Below, one piece after another: positions 24,009 through 35,087 of a stretch of 54,270 bases of DNA. The number at the start of each line of letters is the position of its first letter. Within the stretch, counting starts at the first letter, position 1. The position numbers were made by a program, and so were the translations under genes. This DNA is from Ophiosphaerella korrae (taxonomy: Eukaryota > Ascomycota > Dothideomycetes > Pleosporales > Phaeosphaeriaceae): assembly GCA_028456385.1 (NCBI GenBank), contig JALNQF010000281.1, positions 1 through 54,270 of the forward strand, written 5' to 3'. The notes under the pieces were generated by a model, which had not been told where the DNA came from, did no database searches, and was given only the letters and a program-made list of their open reading frames with translations.

Positions 24009-24608
24009 ATGGAAGCCAGTAGGAGCCTCCGACATAGCATCTCGACGGGCAACGGAACCCGATATTCGACTCCAAGTACCGCTTTGTATACGAATAGCAC
24101 TTCGGTCCCGAGCAGACTGGATTTCATTTCGGCGGCTCGAACACAATCGAACTCCACGACATCAATGGCGACGCATACTTCGGCCCTGTATACCGCTACA
24201 TCACCTACCTCACAATCCGCGACATATCATTCGACCAACGCTACACCAACACCTCTATTGGCGCCAACACCTACCCCCAAACCCTCCCGCATCTCCCCCT
24301 CCGCAGCAATGGGCATCGGCGTCGCCGCCGGCGTAATCGCCATGCTGCTCCTTACTACCAGCCTTTTCCTCATCTACCGCTGCTGGGATGCGCGGCGGTC
24401 GCCGCAAGTGCGCTACTACCAGCAAGCACGGCTGTGGAAAGGGTTTACGCCGGCGACGCCAAATTCTACGCGCACGACGTTTGTCGAGTCGAAGATGGCG
24501 GGCATTTACTTTACGGAGCTAGGGAGCCCGCAGACGCCAGGGCTTGGGCTAAGTCCGTCAGCGGAGCAGGATTGGCCGTTGAGGGATAGGGTGGAGTTGC
24601 CTGTGTGA
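24009..24608 (+). CDS. Single-pass membrane protein with Ser/Thr-rich ectodomain
   Basis: 199 aa from ATG 24009. Roughly the first 95 residues are rich in Ser, Thr and Asn with many possible glycosylation sites. Then come a Pro/Thr linker and one transmembrane helix (AAMGIGVAAGVIAMLLLTTS region), followed by a basic stop-transfer segment (YRCWDARR) and a 70-residue tail. No cleavable signal peptide is seen, so either the helix itself is the signal anchor or a first exon upstream is missed. The layout resembles fungal wall-sensor or SKG6-like proteins, without specific homology. The 390 bp between this gene and the next hold no gene. Confidence 0.55.
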   Translation: MEASRSLRHSISTGNGTRYSTPSTALYTNSTSVPSRLDFISAARTQSNSTTSMATHTSALYTATSPTSQSATYHSTNATPTPLLAPTPTPKPSRISPSAAMGIGVAAGVIAMLLLTTSLFLIYRCWDARRSPQVRYYQQARLWKGFTPATPNSTRTTFVESKMAGIYFTELGSPQTPGLGLSPSAEQDWPLRDRVELPV

Positions 24609-25000
24609 GCGGGCTTGGTGATGAATGGATGATTGCAATTGTGTTACGAAGGCATGTTTCTCGGCGGCTCGGTTCTTCTGTGTATCTACTTGTACCATTT
24701 TATTTCCTATGTTAAAATTTAATACTACGTACGGCTAGACTTGGCGCAGATGAATACATCTTCATGAACAATCAGCACCAGAGTCATGCCTGCAAGGAAG
24801 ATGTCGGCTTGGAGCGAAGGCTATTTCTCGGGATGAGAGGGCAGCGGGGCTTGGCACGCCCGCGGCCGAGCTCTGGTTTTTGCGTGCCGGCTTTGCGCCT
24901 CACATCCAGCCGACACTCGACCTCCAGTCTCTTCCACCAGCTGCAACCGGGCGTACAGCTTCAATTGGCCGGCAGGAACATCAATTCACCACCACACACC

Positions 25001-26197
25001 ATGTTGGCTGCACGAGCATTCGCAGCGCCCTCGCGGCAATGTCTGCGCCAGGCCAGCCGCTCGTCACCATGGGCACCCGCGTCGATTCGCGGCTACGCAC
25101 AAGCACAAGAGGTGGCCAAGTTCAAGGGCACCAAGAGCGGCGACGGCAAGTTCACCGTCACGCTCATCGAGGGCGACGGCATCGGCCCGGAGATTGCCCA
25201 GTCGGTCAAGGACATCTACTCGGCCGCCAACGTGCCCATCAAGTGGGAGTCGGTCGACGTCACCCCGCGCCTCAACGCCGACGGCAAGACGGTTATCCCT
25301 GACGAGGCCATTGACAGCGTCACCAGGAACCTCGTTGCCCTCAAGGGCCCGCTGGCCACCCCCATTGGCAAGGGCCATGTCTCGCTCAACCTGACCCTGC
25401 GCCGCACCTTCAACCTGTTCGCCAATGTGCGGCCCTGCCGCTCCATCCAGGGCTACAAGACACCCTACGACAATGTGGATACCGTGTTGATCCGCGAGAA
25501 CACTGAGGGCGAGTACTCGGGCATTGAGCATGTTGTGGTTGACGGTGTGGTGCAGAGCATCAAGCTCATCACGCGCGACGCCTCGGAGCGTGTGCTGCGC
25601 TACGCCTTCCAGCACGCGCGCGACATTGGCCGAAAGAAGGTGCGCGCCGTGCACAAGGCGACCATCATGAAGATGTCCGACGGGCTGTTCCTCAGCACCG
25701 CGCGCCGCCTGTCCAAGGAATTCCCCGACATCGAGTTCGACGCCGAGTTGCTGGACAACACGTGTCTGAAGATGGTGACGGATCCGCTGCCCTACAATGA
25801 CAAGGTCCTCGTCATGCCCAACCTGTACGGCGATATCTTGTCAGATATGTGCGCTGGGTTGATCGGTGGTCTGGGCCTCACGCCTTCTGGCAACATTGGT
25901 GACAAGTGCTCCATTTTCGAGGCCGTTCATGGCTCTGCGCCTGATATCGCTGGCAAGCAACTCGCTAACCCGACTGCGCTTCTTCTCTCGTCGCTGATGA
26001 TGCTGCGGCATATGGGGCTTACGGCTGAGGCCGCCAACATCGAGCAGGCCATCTTCAAGGTCCTGGCTGAGGGCAAGGTATGTAAACTGCTTCTACCTGC
26101 GTTGCAAAGCTAATCCACACAGACCATCACCGGCGACCTCGGCGGCAAGGCCAAGACGTTTGAGTACGCTGACGCAGTTATCAAGTCGCTCAACTAG
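25001..26197 (+). CDS. IDH2: NAD-dependent isocitrate dehydrogenase, catalytic subunit, mitochondrial
   Basis: Oxidative decarboxylation of isocitrate to 2-oxoglutarate in the TCA cycle, working with a regulatory partner subunit. 383 aa from exons 25001-26077 and 26123-26197 (45-nt intron, donor GTATGT, acceptor CACACAG). The ATG at 25001 gives a basic, Arg-rich mitochondrial presequence; the frame is open further upstream without better support. Catalytic-subunit features are [46 protein letters not shown], the Lys in [13 protein letters not shown] and the metal-binding Asp residues in [10 protein letters not shown]. The regulatory paralogue differs at these places (for example KGLWHTP and MYGTILGN), so the catalytic assignment is preferred. 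No anomaly. Confidence 0.95.
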
Positions 26198-26464
26198 ATG
26201 GAGGGATAGACGGAGGTAGAGGTGCATGGTTATGGGTAGAATGCTTGTAACATAGGCTGCCATTTTTATATGCGATACCGATTGATGACCTGTCATGCTC
26301 TGTTTTGTTCAACCGGGGCAATGGACTGTACCGCACGATGTGGCCTGATGCATCTCGGTGATTACCCATCTCCGCATCTAATCAGATCGCACGTGACACC
26401 GCACCTCAACCTCACCCACACCCACACCTTCAATTCCTCCCACCACACCACCTCACATCCAACA

Positions 26465-27292
26465 ATGCCCCCCAAACTCCCCGCCCGCGTCCCAAAATCT
26501 CTACCTACCCTACGGCCCGCACGCCCGTCCAAACCTCCCTCGCATCCTCCCAAACTCGCCCCGCGCCCCAACCCAACCCCACAGCCGCCTCGCCCCAGGT
26601 CATACTCCAAGATTTCCTCCCTCGCTGGCACTTACATCCTGCTCCTCGCTGCCGCACTCTGGACACGCGACCACTACGCCGACTACACGCGCGTGCGCGG
26701 CGAATCAATGGCGCCCTGTCTCAACCCCAATACACACGAGTCCGGGGAACGGGATTGGGTGTTGATCAGGAAGTGGCATCCGCGGCGGCAACGGCGGCGG
26801 AGGGAGGGAGAGGGGGAGGGGGAGGACGGGATCGAAGCGGAAGGGAACGGGGCGTTGAGAAGAGGAGATGTGGTGACGTTTTGGAAGCCGCATGCACCGA
26901 GCGAGCTTGGTATTAAGCGGGTGATTGCGACGGCGGGGGACGCTGTGTTTCCTGCGCGCGGGTATGTGCGTGACTTGCCGGTGCGGTTGGGCGGGATGCC
27001 GGATGGGACGCAGGGATATGATCCTGATGTTGTGGGCGGAGGTGGGCGGGTTGGGGATGGGAACGGGGGCGTTGTGGTACCGTATGGACATGTCTGGGTT
27101 GAAGGGGATAATTGGCGGAAGAGCTTTGATAGTCGGGATTATGGGCCGATTAGCACGGGGTTGGTGGAGGGGCGGGCGGTGTGGGTTTGGAGGGGGTGGG
27201 GGGAGGTGTTTAGGGTGGGGAGGGAAGGAGGGGAGGGGAAGAGTAGGGTTGTCGAGGGGAGGAGTGTTGTGCCGAGGGAGTTTAGGGGCTGA
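26465..27292 (+). CDS. IMP2: Mitochondrial inner membrane protease subunit 2
   Basis: Type I signal peptidase (S26) that trims sorted proteins of the intermembrane space. 275 aa, single exon. A Pro/Arg-rich presequence is followed by a membrane helix around residues 52-66. The catalytic Ser81 lies in VRGESMAP and Lys151 in LGIKRVIATAGD. The GDNWRKSFDSRDYGPI box typical of IMP2 precedes a Gly/Arg-rich tail. Two low-complexity inserts, a Glu/Arg stretch near 108-125 and a Gly stretch near 190-205, make it longer than yeast Imp2. It needs IMP1, which is not in the window. The C-terminal part of the gene is strikingly G-rich on the coding strand. Confidence 0.9.
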   Translation: MPPKLPARVPKSLPTLRPARPSKPPSHPPKLAPRPNPTPQPPRPRSYSKISSLAGTYILLLAAALWTRDHYADYTRVRGESMAPCLNPNTHESGERDWVLIRKWHPRRQRRRREGEGEGEDGIEAEGNGALRRGDVVTFWKPHAPSELGIKRVIATAGDAVFPARGYVRDLPVRLGGMPDGTQGYDPDVVGGGGRVGDGNGGVVVPYGHVWVEGDNWRKSFDSRDYGPISTGLVEGRAVWVWRGWGEVFRVGREGGEGKSRVVEGRSVVPREFRG

Positions 27293-28126
27293 GGTGTGTT
27301 GGGCGGACTGATGACTTGTGTTAGGTCCGCTAAACAAGTTTCGAGCGACTGATGTACGGCCGTCTGTTGCACCGTTACGGTACACACCCAGTCTTCCTTG
27401 ATACCCCCGCGCTATACCGTTTTCCCACCACCTGCGTCGGCCCGTCCGCCGCCTTGCTATCTCCGTGCTCCAAAATGCCCCGAGTGAGTTCGCAATTCGC
27501 TTTCCCGCAATGGCAGCGCAGACCCGTGGATCCGCTCGAAACGCTCGGGTTGGCGCTCATCAGACCCAATCTCACTTAACGCAATGCCACAGTGCAGCGG
27601 CAAGGTCGGACATGAAATCGGCGTGGAAATTTGTCGACGATAGTGTTGGGTAGTTGGTTGAGCTCCGTGCAGGTCATTGTGTCGAGCATCTTATCCGGCG
27701 TAACGCGCAGATTTGGCGTCGCCATGGGGTAAAACATGGAGCACTGGGATATCATGTCATGGCTCATACTCTTCGGATGCCGGGTGGAAAGATTCAATGT
27801 CTACCTGGAAATGCGTATCAGCTACCTCCCGCCTTTATTCCAGGCATGTATAAGTAAGTATGGCTCGAGGAATCTAAGATGCCCAGTGCAATCCTCTGCA
27901 GCATGCCATCTACTGCATACGTCTAATTATAATAAAACGTGAGTTGTTTTCACTATTTAATAATAAGCTCACCACGAGCAAGGCGACACCCTGAAATATA
28001 CCCCGCGCTAGCATCCCGCATGCCCCACCTCGTACGCGTTGTGTTCCACCTCACCGCTACCAACCTCCAAACCTCCATTGCCATTCCCTCTCCCTCTCCC
28101 CCCAATCCCTTCCCCCCAAAGCAGCC
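27293..28126. other. Intergenic, no gene seen
   Basis: About 0.8 kb with only short, motif-free open frames. The last 100 bp before the GLTP gene are C-rich on the plus strand, a common look for fungal 5' leaders. Confidence 0.45.
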
Positions 28127-28843
28127 ATGGCAGCAGCATACCCGCCCGGCGGCACCTTCTTCGACACAGTCAAGAAAAGCTTCGTCGACGTCCCCGTCGA
28201 CGCCTCCAAAGACAACGCCATCTCCACAACCGAGTTCCTCGAGGCGGCAGAGAGCCTGACCACGCTGTTCGGTGCGTCAATGCCTGGCGAGAGTGGGATT
28301 GTGCTGACTACGTGCAGATGTGCTGGGCTCTGCGGCCTTCAAGCCTGTGAAGAATGACATGGCGGGCAACATCAAGAAGATCCGCGACCGCCAGCTCGCG
28401 GCGCCCACGCTGTCTGAGACGCTGCAGGATCTGGTGCTGAACGAGCTCAAGGAGAAGAAACACGTTGCGACCGAGGGACTAGTTTGGCTGAATCGGTATT
28501 TCGCCCTCCCCTCCCTCGCCCCATGTGTACTGACTGACCTTGCAACAGCGGCCTCGACTTCACCGCCCAAGCCCTGCGCCACAACACGTCTAATCCCTCC
28601 AAGGAGCTCGCCGACTCGTTCCGCGACGCGTACGGCAACACGCTCAAGCCGCACCACTCGTTCATCGTGAAGCCCATTTTCAGCGCGGCCATGAGCGCGA
28701 CGCCGTACCGCAAGGACTTTTACGAGAAGCTGGGCGACGACGAGGGCAAGGTCAAGGCGGAGCTCGAGAAGTGGCTGGTTGGGCTGGAAAGCCAGATCAA
28801 GGTGCTGAACGAGTTTTTGGCGAGGAAAGAGGCGAAGTGGTAG
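28127..28843 (+). CDS. Glycolipid transfer protein, HET-C2 family
   Basis: Cytosolic lipid-transfer protein that moves glycosphingolipids between membranes. 205 aa from exons 28127-28271, 28318-28495 and 28549-28843 (introns 46 and 53 nt). The glycolipid headgroup residues known from human GLTP are all present: Asp62, Asn66 and Lys69 in the NDMAGNIKK helix, Trp105 in LVWLNRGL, and a His (143 or 144) in HHSFIVKPIF. Length matches Podospora HET-C2 (about 208 aa). In Podospora this protein is the non-self partner of the HET-NACHT-WD40 proteins HET-E and HET-D, so its presence 25 kb from a WD40 NLR-type gene is notable. Whether it is polymorphic here is unknown. No defect is seen. Confidence 0.92.
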
Positions 28844-28952
28844 AGAGTGCATATAGGGGCTGTCGTATGACGGCGGTAAATGCGATGAGACATGCATCCC
28901 ACATACTCACAACCCCATTGTCCCATTCTCTGCCTGCATTATCCAACCAACA

Positions 28953-29186
28953 ATGTCGCTCCGCCTTATCTTCACATCATCTGCAACTCCCAAGCAACAA
29001 CCGCAACAACCAACACAAACACAACATTACACATGGCCACTATACTCATCTTCCACGCCCTCCCCATCCACTCTCCAATCCCCTACGCAGAACTACAAAA
29101 CCGCCGCTTGGCAGGCGTACATTGGGTTCCTGGCCTTCAGCATCACAGCGCTGGTGCTGGGCGTTAGATTAGAGGTAGTACAATAG
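28953..29186 (+). CDS. Small membrane protein, unknown
   Basis: 77 aa. The first half is rich in Ser, Thr, Pro and Gln; the second half has one helix-forming segment (AAWQAYIGFLAFSITALVLG) followed by VRLEVVQ. It starts 109 bp after the GLTP stop on the same strand. The size and layout resemble small subunits of organelle membrane complexes, but I recognise no family. An overlapping frame (28892-29167) has no membrane helix and looks less likely. Confidence 0.4.
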   Translation: MSLRLIFTSSATPKQQPQQPTQTQHYTWPLYSSSTPSPSTLQSPTQNYKTAAWQAYIGFLAFSITALVLGVRLEVVQ

Positions 29187-29809
29187 TAGAATAGAAGGAA
29201 AGGGGGCCAGAGATTTTGTTCCGCCTTTCGAAGCGCCATGCGCGTCTATACGAACAACGCCGGGTCCAGGGTGAAGCATACACACATGCATGCATTACAT
29301 TTGGCGCATGCCCCCAACTCGCCGAGCCCTAGCTTCTTCGGGACTTTGCAATGGCCAAGAAAACACACGGCTGCCCAGCAGCCACCGCGACGAGCACCGA
29401 GTCTTACGTCGGTTCTCGATTTTGCGGCATCCTTGGTGGCCTTGCGGCCTGTCCTGCGTGCTACTTGCTTGATGGAGACGATGGCTGCCGGGGTGTTGTT
29501 TGTTCAGCCCCGTGGTGGCTGTACCAAGGCATCAAGGCAACCGCTGTGCGAGCACTATTTTCTTCGTGCACAGCTACGATCGGCAGATTAAACGTTGCGG
29601 TTGGCGTTGTGATTGGGGGGGGGGCGTCCGTTCTTGCGAACAAGGGTGCAGACATGTAAATCGCAGCTTCTTTCTGCAATAGGCAATGGTAGAGCTAGCG
29701 GCGGCCTGTTACTGTGTGGACCGCAACACGATGTCATCTTTGGTATATAAAGCCATGTAGCTTTTTTTTTTTTAACTTGAAAGCTACAGATCTCAGTTCC
29801 TTTTCGAAT
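29187..29809. other. Intergenic with TATA box for the S33 peptidase gene
   Basis: No supported gene. TATATAA at 29744-29750 lies 60 bp before the next start codon. A T-run follows at about 29762-29773, and a G12 run lies near 29615-29626. Confidence 0.5.
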
Positions 29810-31738
29810 ATGCGGTTAATTTCGATTTTTGGTGCCGCGGCGTGTTTGGTGCGCAATGGGGATGCGGCGTCGGTGCAGCCGAGAGACAATTCTACGATGC
29901 AATATGGATTTGCTAATGTACGGTTTTTCTTTCTGGTTTAGATTTAGGTATTGACTTGTGTAGTTGACGGCGAGCGCGGATTTGGTGTGGACTGCGTGTT
30001 ACGATAATTTGTGAGTACTTCGGGTGCACTGGATATCTTTGCTGCTAACACACATAGTACCTGCGCTCTATTGAAAGTTCCACTCGATTACGAGAATGCC
30101 TCAATTGGCACTGTCAACATTGCAGTCATCAAGAAACCTGGTGCAACTCCCGATGCCCAGGAAGTTTTGGTCAACCCAGGTGAGAACTCTATCTTCACAT
30201 AGTAACAATAACTGACAACAATTAGGAGGGCCTGGTGGCTCATCTGTCGACATGATACTCCAAGGTGCTAAGCAAATCGAAGACAAGATCGGGAAGAAGT
30301 ACTCGCTGGTTGGTATTGATCCACGAGGAGTGAAGAATAGCGGGCCATCAAGCGATTGTTTTCCTGGATATTCGGATGTTGCACGAAATGCCTTCTTTGC
30401 AGATGTTTTTGACCCAGCCGATATTGTACACGAATACCAGCTCAAGAAAACTCATCAGGCCGTGATGGAATACGGAAAATGGTGCTCAGGAATCTATTCG
30501 GTCAATGGTACTGCGAAATATGCTAGCACTGTCGCAACCGCACAGGATATGCTGCATTATATCCAGCTTCGGGCAAAGGCTCTTGGAAAGAAGCCTGAAG
30601 AAGCAAAACTGTGGTACTATGGCATCAGTTATGGCTCTATTCTTGGGCCCACATTCGCCGCGCTTTATCCTGATCGTGTTGAACGGATGATCATCGATGG
30701 TGTTCTTGGCCTGGAGGACCATTATAACGGAGGATGGGAGACGGCTACTGCAAACGGAGATGAAGCCGCTCGTTACTGGTTTAAAAGGTGCTTCGAAGCC
30801 GGACCCGAACTCTGCGTTTTCCATCAAAATGCTACATCGTGGCAGGAACTCGAGCAGCGTTACTGGGACATGCTACATGTTTTGAAAGAAAACCCTGTTG
30901 GCCTTGGTGACCCCACATCAGAAACCTACAAGGAGCTTCTCAAAGTAGGTGTAGTCGTCACACCCAGCATCCTCACCTGGCAAACTATAGTCTCACGCTT
31001 CTTCGTCACCTCATACGTCCTCGCTGCAAGCACGTACGCGACTTTCGCCGCAGGCTTACTAGAGCTTCAAAATCGCGTATACGACAGCCTCCAAGCCGCC
31101 ACCACCCAATCCCAAGTAACGCCTTACCCCGACTTCTACGACGACCGTATGGCCCGCACTCTAGTCAACTGCCTCGACTCCAACGGCCGTTCCAACTACA
31201 CCCAATTCGCCGACTACAAGAAATTCGTGTCCAGCATGAGCAACTCAAGCATCTACACAGGCTTAAACACCGCAACCTTCAGCGGCCCCATCTGCAGCAG
31301 AATGAACATCTTCCCGCCAAAAAGCCAAACCTTCAACGGTAAGAACACTGCCCATACTCGTTTCGCATGCTAACATCCAAGGCGTACCAAATCTCGCCGG
31401 CAAGAAAGTCCCCATCTTGTTCATCAGCGGCATCGCAGACCCCATTACGCCCCTTCCGTCTGCCCAGCAAGTGCATGCCTCGTTTCCTGGCTCAGGGCTC
31501 TTGGTATGGAACAGCAGCGGCGTAAGTAAAAACAACCCATTTCTCAATGAGTCTGTGAATATAGGCTTACGTGTTATAGCACTGTGCACACTTTCAGAAA
31601 TCAGCGTGCATGACCAAATATGAGACGCAGTACATGGCGGACGGCACGTTGCCGCCCAAGGACGCGACGTGCGAGATTGACGAGCCGAATCCGTTCTTTG
31701 TGCTGGCGAAACAACTGGCGAACAGTACGCAGGGGTAG
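29810..31738 (+). CDS. Secreted S33 / TAP-like peptidase (alpha/beta hydrolase)
   Basis: 562 aa in six exons: 29810-29917, 29964-30010, 30058-30179, 30226-31338, 31382-31521 and 31580-31738. All five introns (43-58 nt) have GT..AG ends and keep frame; exon 2 is 47 nt. A signal peptide is followed by an alpha/beta hydrolase domain: oxyanion-region NPGGPGGSS, then GIDPRG, and nucleophile Ser227 in WYYGISYGSILG. The C-terminal TAP-like part contains PILFISGIADPITP (Asp) and SSGHCAHF (His). This is the usual layout of secreted tripeptidyl or prolyl aminopeptidases, which release N-terminal peptides or amino acids from extracellular oligopeptides. It fits a nutrient role alongside the metallopeptidase at 10.9 kb. 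No break is seen. Confidence 0.88.
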
Positions 31739-32277
31739 TTTATTTAAAGGAACATGTGGGATGAGTACTTTTAGGTCGATGTTTAAATTTAACAAGTGTG
31801 TGACCGGTAGGTTTGTACGCACACCACGATCGGATCATTATACAGCAACTTGTCCAAAGTTGGGGGGCTGCATATTAGAAAATCCCTCGAAGCCTTGCTA
31901 CAATTGTGCTTTTTCCCTACGATTAATATACCATTTCCTCATAATTGCTATAGTGTTTTGTATGGCTTGTATTTCAAGCAGGAAATTCGACAGAGGGGCT
32001 AGAGGAGCCTACTCATCAGAGTATGAGAATGCAAGTGAGTAGTGACAGGGGGAGGAAGCTGTGTTCGCGTGTGAGAGTAGCGGCAGGTGCGAGGCTTCCG
32101 TAATGGCGCATGAAAGCAAGGTTGGGGAGTGGGTGATATTTTCTCTGACATGGTGTTTTGTCTTGTCCTACTTACATGTGCTATACGAACCAACACATGT
32201 TGGGGAGGCGGGATACTTGCTTCAACACACTTCGCTCCACACTCAAGATCGACAGTTGGGGATGGCGCTACATCTAA
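31739..32277. other. Convergent 3' region, no gene seen
   Basis: Separates two genes that converge. Only short motif-free open frames are present. Confidence 0.45.
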
Positions 32278-34213
32278 TCAACCCAACCTCGCCTTCCCGC
32301 CACCATACTTTCCTTCGGGCCCTTCGAGATGTGCATCAAGCACCGCAGATGTCCCACTCAAGACAGACTTGATGGCCTCCGGGAGGAGCTTAGCCAACTC
32401 TTCTGCCGTACTAGCATGTGCTGCCCATATTTGATCCCCGGAAGCAGCCTTCGCGATACCAGAGTAATTAGGCGTCGGTGCAAAGCTGATATTCAGCTCT
32501 TCATTGCTGACCTTTGACCCTTCGCCATCAGGATGGACCAACAACATCGACCTCCGAGGCGCGTTCCAACCCTTGTTGTTGAGAACAATGGTCAATATTG
32601 GAATCTTGTAGCGTTGTGAGATCCAGTAGACAGAGCCCGGGACTGAGAAGAGATATGTGCCGTCACCCACGATCTGGCACACAAACTGCTTCTTGCCTTC
32701 TGTGTCGGTCGCAAGCTTGATACCCAGTGCGCCGCCCCCGCTCCAGCCGAGACCGCCGCCTCCACAATTTATCCATGATCCGGGAAGCGTGGCTTGGATT
32801 TGGTCTGCTACGAAACCGGTCTGTGTGACGGCCTCGACAGCCCATATGGTGTCGTTGGGACATAGTTTCTTCAGTTGTGAGCAGAGATAAGGAGTTCCGT
32901 AGTGGCCTTGGTCATCGACTTTGGCTTCGCTAGCTATTGCCTCGAGTTTCTGCTTGTGCGATTCGTACAACGCCGACCAGCGTAGGGAAAATTCCAGGCT
33001 CGAGAGCTTTTCCTTGAGATTTGACTCCAAGTAATTGTTAATCTGGCTCAGCGATGTAAAAGCGTCAGCCCGGAAGCGCTTTATGGCGTTGAGATAGAAG
33101 ACGGGCATCTGCTGTTTGAGGGGATCAACATCAATGTGAAATATCTTCGCGGTGTCTTTTGGATGGCATTGTGTGTTGATCCAGGGCACATCACAGTCCA
33201 TGACAAGAATCACGTCTGCGGATTTGATACTGGGGTCGTTGCCATATCGGAGGCCAAGCCAGGCACGATGGTTCGCTGGGAAACACATGTCACTTCCACC
33301 TGTGTCGAGCACTCGCAGACCCTTGACGTGATCAGCTAATTGAACCAGCTCCCCCACAGCGGCATGGTTTCGTCCCGTGTACCCGACAATAACGAGTGGC
33401 TCTTGGGCATTCGCTAACGCCTCTGCAATGGTCTTGGTCCCGTTGAGTGACAAAGCTGCCGGCTCGACAGGGTTCCAATACTCAAGCTCCAGCTTGTATG
33501 GGGTTAGATCTTCTTCCATGGGTTCTCTCGCACCGTAAAGATATACTGGGCCTTTTGGATCGCTCATGGCAAATGAGAGTGCGCGATTGACCATTTGCTG
33601 GGGCCGGGTTAGCCTTCCTCTAATACCAGGTCTTATCCTCACGCACCTTGACATTCTTGCCGCACTTGATCTCGCCTGTGTATCTACAATACTGAGCAAC
33701 AATCTGCTTCTGGTCTGGTACATCCTGGATCCAATGGATATATTCTGTCCGGCTTCCACGTACTTCGCCTTCAATAGTGACGGGAGATAGACCAGCAAAG
33801 ATCAAGACAGGCGCTCGACCGCACGAAGCATTGTGTATCGCAGCTCCAAGGCCTTGCGTTCCAACATCCACATGCACAATGACGCATTGAGGCTTCCCAG
33901 TCAAGCGAGCGTAGCCATCGGCCATGGAAAGGGCGACCATCTGGGTTGTTCAGTCTGGCAGGCGAAATTATTGGAGCCCCATCGTATGCGTACCTCGTTT
34001 GGGCAGGTAATAATCTTGGGAAAGTGACCTTTCTTTTCATTTTGGCCTTTGACAATAGCTTCCATAATGGACGGGTGATCGCTGCCGAGATTCACAAACA
34101 CTTTGGTAATGCCATACTCCCATAAGGCCTCAAAGAAGGCAAACGATGCAGTGTACCTATAGTATCATCCTTAGTATTAGTCGAGCTTTTGCAAAGGGTA
34201 CATCGTACACCAT
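32278..34213 (-). CDS. ThDP-dependent enzyme, acetolactate synthase / benzoylformate decarboxylase-like
   Basis: Thiamin-diphosphate enzyme acting on 2-oxo acids; substrate unknown. Exons on the minus strand are 34213-34209 (minimal), 34156-33994, 33940-33647 and 33597-32278; introns are 52, 53 and 49 nt. The model gives 593 aa. The N-terminal domain has the activating Glu56 (TCPNE) and VDVGTQGLGAAIHNA; a middle domain follows. The C-terminal domain has the cofactor motif from VGDGTYLF to LNNKGW. The 5' end is uncertain. Upstream of the minimal ATG the same frame reads HQTPLESDPPETADMV, which looks coding but has no in-frame ATG before a stop, so a further upstream exon is likely. Plausible roles include branched-chain, phenylglyoxylate or oxalyl-CoA-type chemistry; the canonical biosynthetic AHAS is less likely. 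Confidence 0.82.
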
Positions 34214-35087
34214 ATCAGCGGTTTCAGGAGGATCGCTCTCTAGGGGTGTCTGATGGATTATATTGCGTTTGAAGAGGTTGCAAAGATGAAGAGGCTTTGC
34301 ATTGTATTTGAGGCGAAATGGTCATGACGGCAATCGGCTTTCAATCGCATTGCCCCACCATAGCGCGGGGAACAATCGTTGTGGTTGGGGAGATGGTATC
34401 CGCTTCGGCACCGGTTACAGCGAACGGCTTTCTGCGGGCTAACTTGGCCGTGATTGGTATGTTGACCGTAACACGACATTTTATCCTTCTGGCCTAGGTG
34501 ACTTCCTACATGACTTGAGAGAACTCCAAGAAAATGCACTTGTAAAACGAACATTCTGTCGGAAATTCCTACCCGTCAGCTTCCGAGTGATGACCGTGAC
34601 GGTGTCGCAGCCACATGGCGCAAGCGCGCCAGGCGATAACGGACCTGCTCGTTTCGTTAGAACGGCTGCGATGCTCATCAACTCTGCTCGCCAGAGTTAT
34701 GGTCTTTTCATCCGGCTGGTTTCAGAAAAAGGCTCGTTATTTTATCATGAACTCCAGGCACGCATTTCACGTTTCCAGTCAGCTCCCTGATGAAAGCAGA
34801 TGTAGAGCCAACAATATGGAGGAATCGCGACATACACATGCGACTCCGCTATGTATCATCATTCTCACCCTGCATTTATCCTCTGCGTCTTTAAAGAGCT
34901 CTAGACTCGTCCGATTTCTAGACGGGTTGTTGGCCGCTAGGGTTGTCAGACTGCGACGGAACCGACGTGAAACACGTTTCACCACGTTCGTATGGTTTGT
35001 AGTGATTCTTCAAAAGCCCCGGCCCACCTCACCAGCTCGACAATCAATCGATAATTTTGTAACAGAACCTCGTTCACACATTTCAAC
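34214..35087. other. Divergent 5' region of the ThDP-enzyme and SET genes
   Basis: The first 100 bp or so probably contain the missing N-terminal codons of the ThDP enzyme on the minus strand. The rest holds no recognisable gene; a 167-codon plus-strand frame at 34615-35118 has no motif and overlaps the SET start. Confidence 0.4.

Noticed and set aside
25064..25654. 196-aa minus-strand frame opposite IDH2
   Set aside because: No motif and fully overlapped by a strongly conserved enzyme.
25001..26197. Calling the isocitrate dehydrogenase the regulatory subunit IDH1
   Set aside because: The [17 protein letters not shown] and NLYGDILSD segments match the catalytic subunit as I know it from yeast.
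26705..27385. 226-aa minus-strand Pro-rich frame opposite IMP2
   Set aside because: Complement of the G-rich IMP2 tail; the plus strand has the S26 catalytic residues.
29351..29659. 102-aa frame upstream of the S33 peptidase
   Set aside because: No motif, and it overlaps two other frames of similar length through a G-run.
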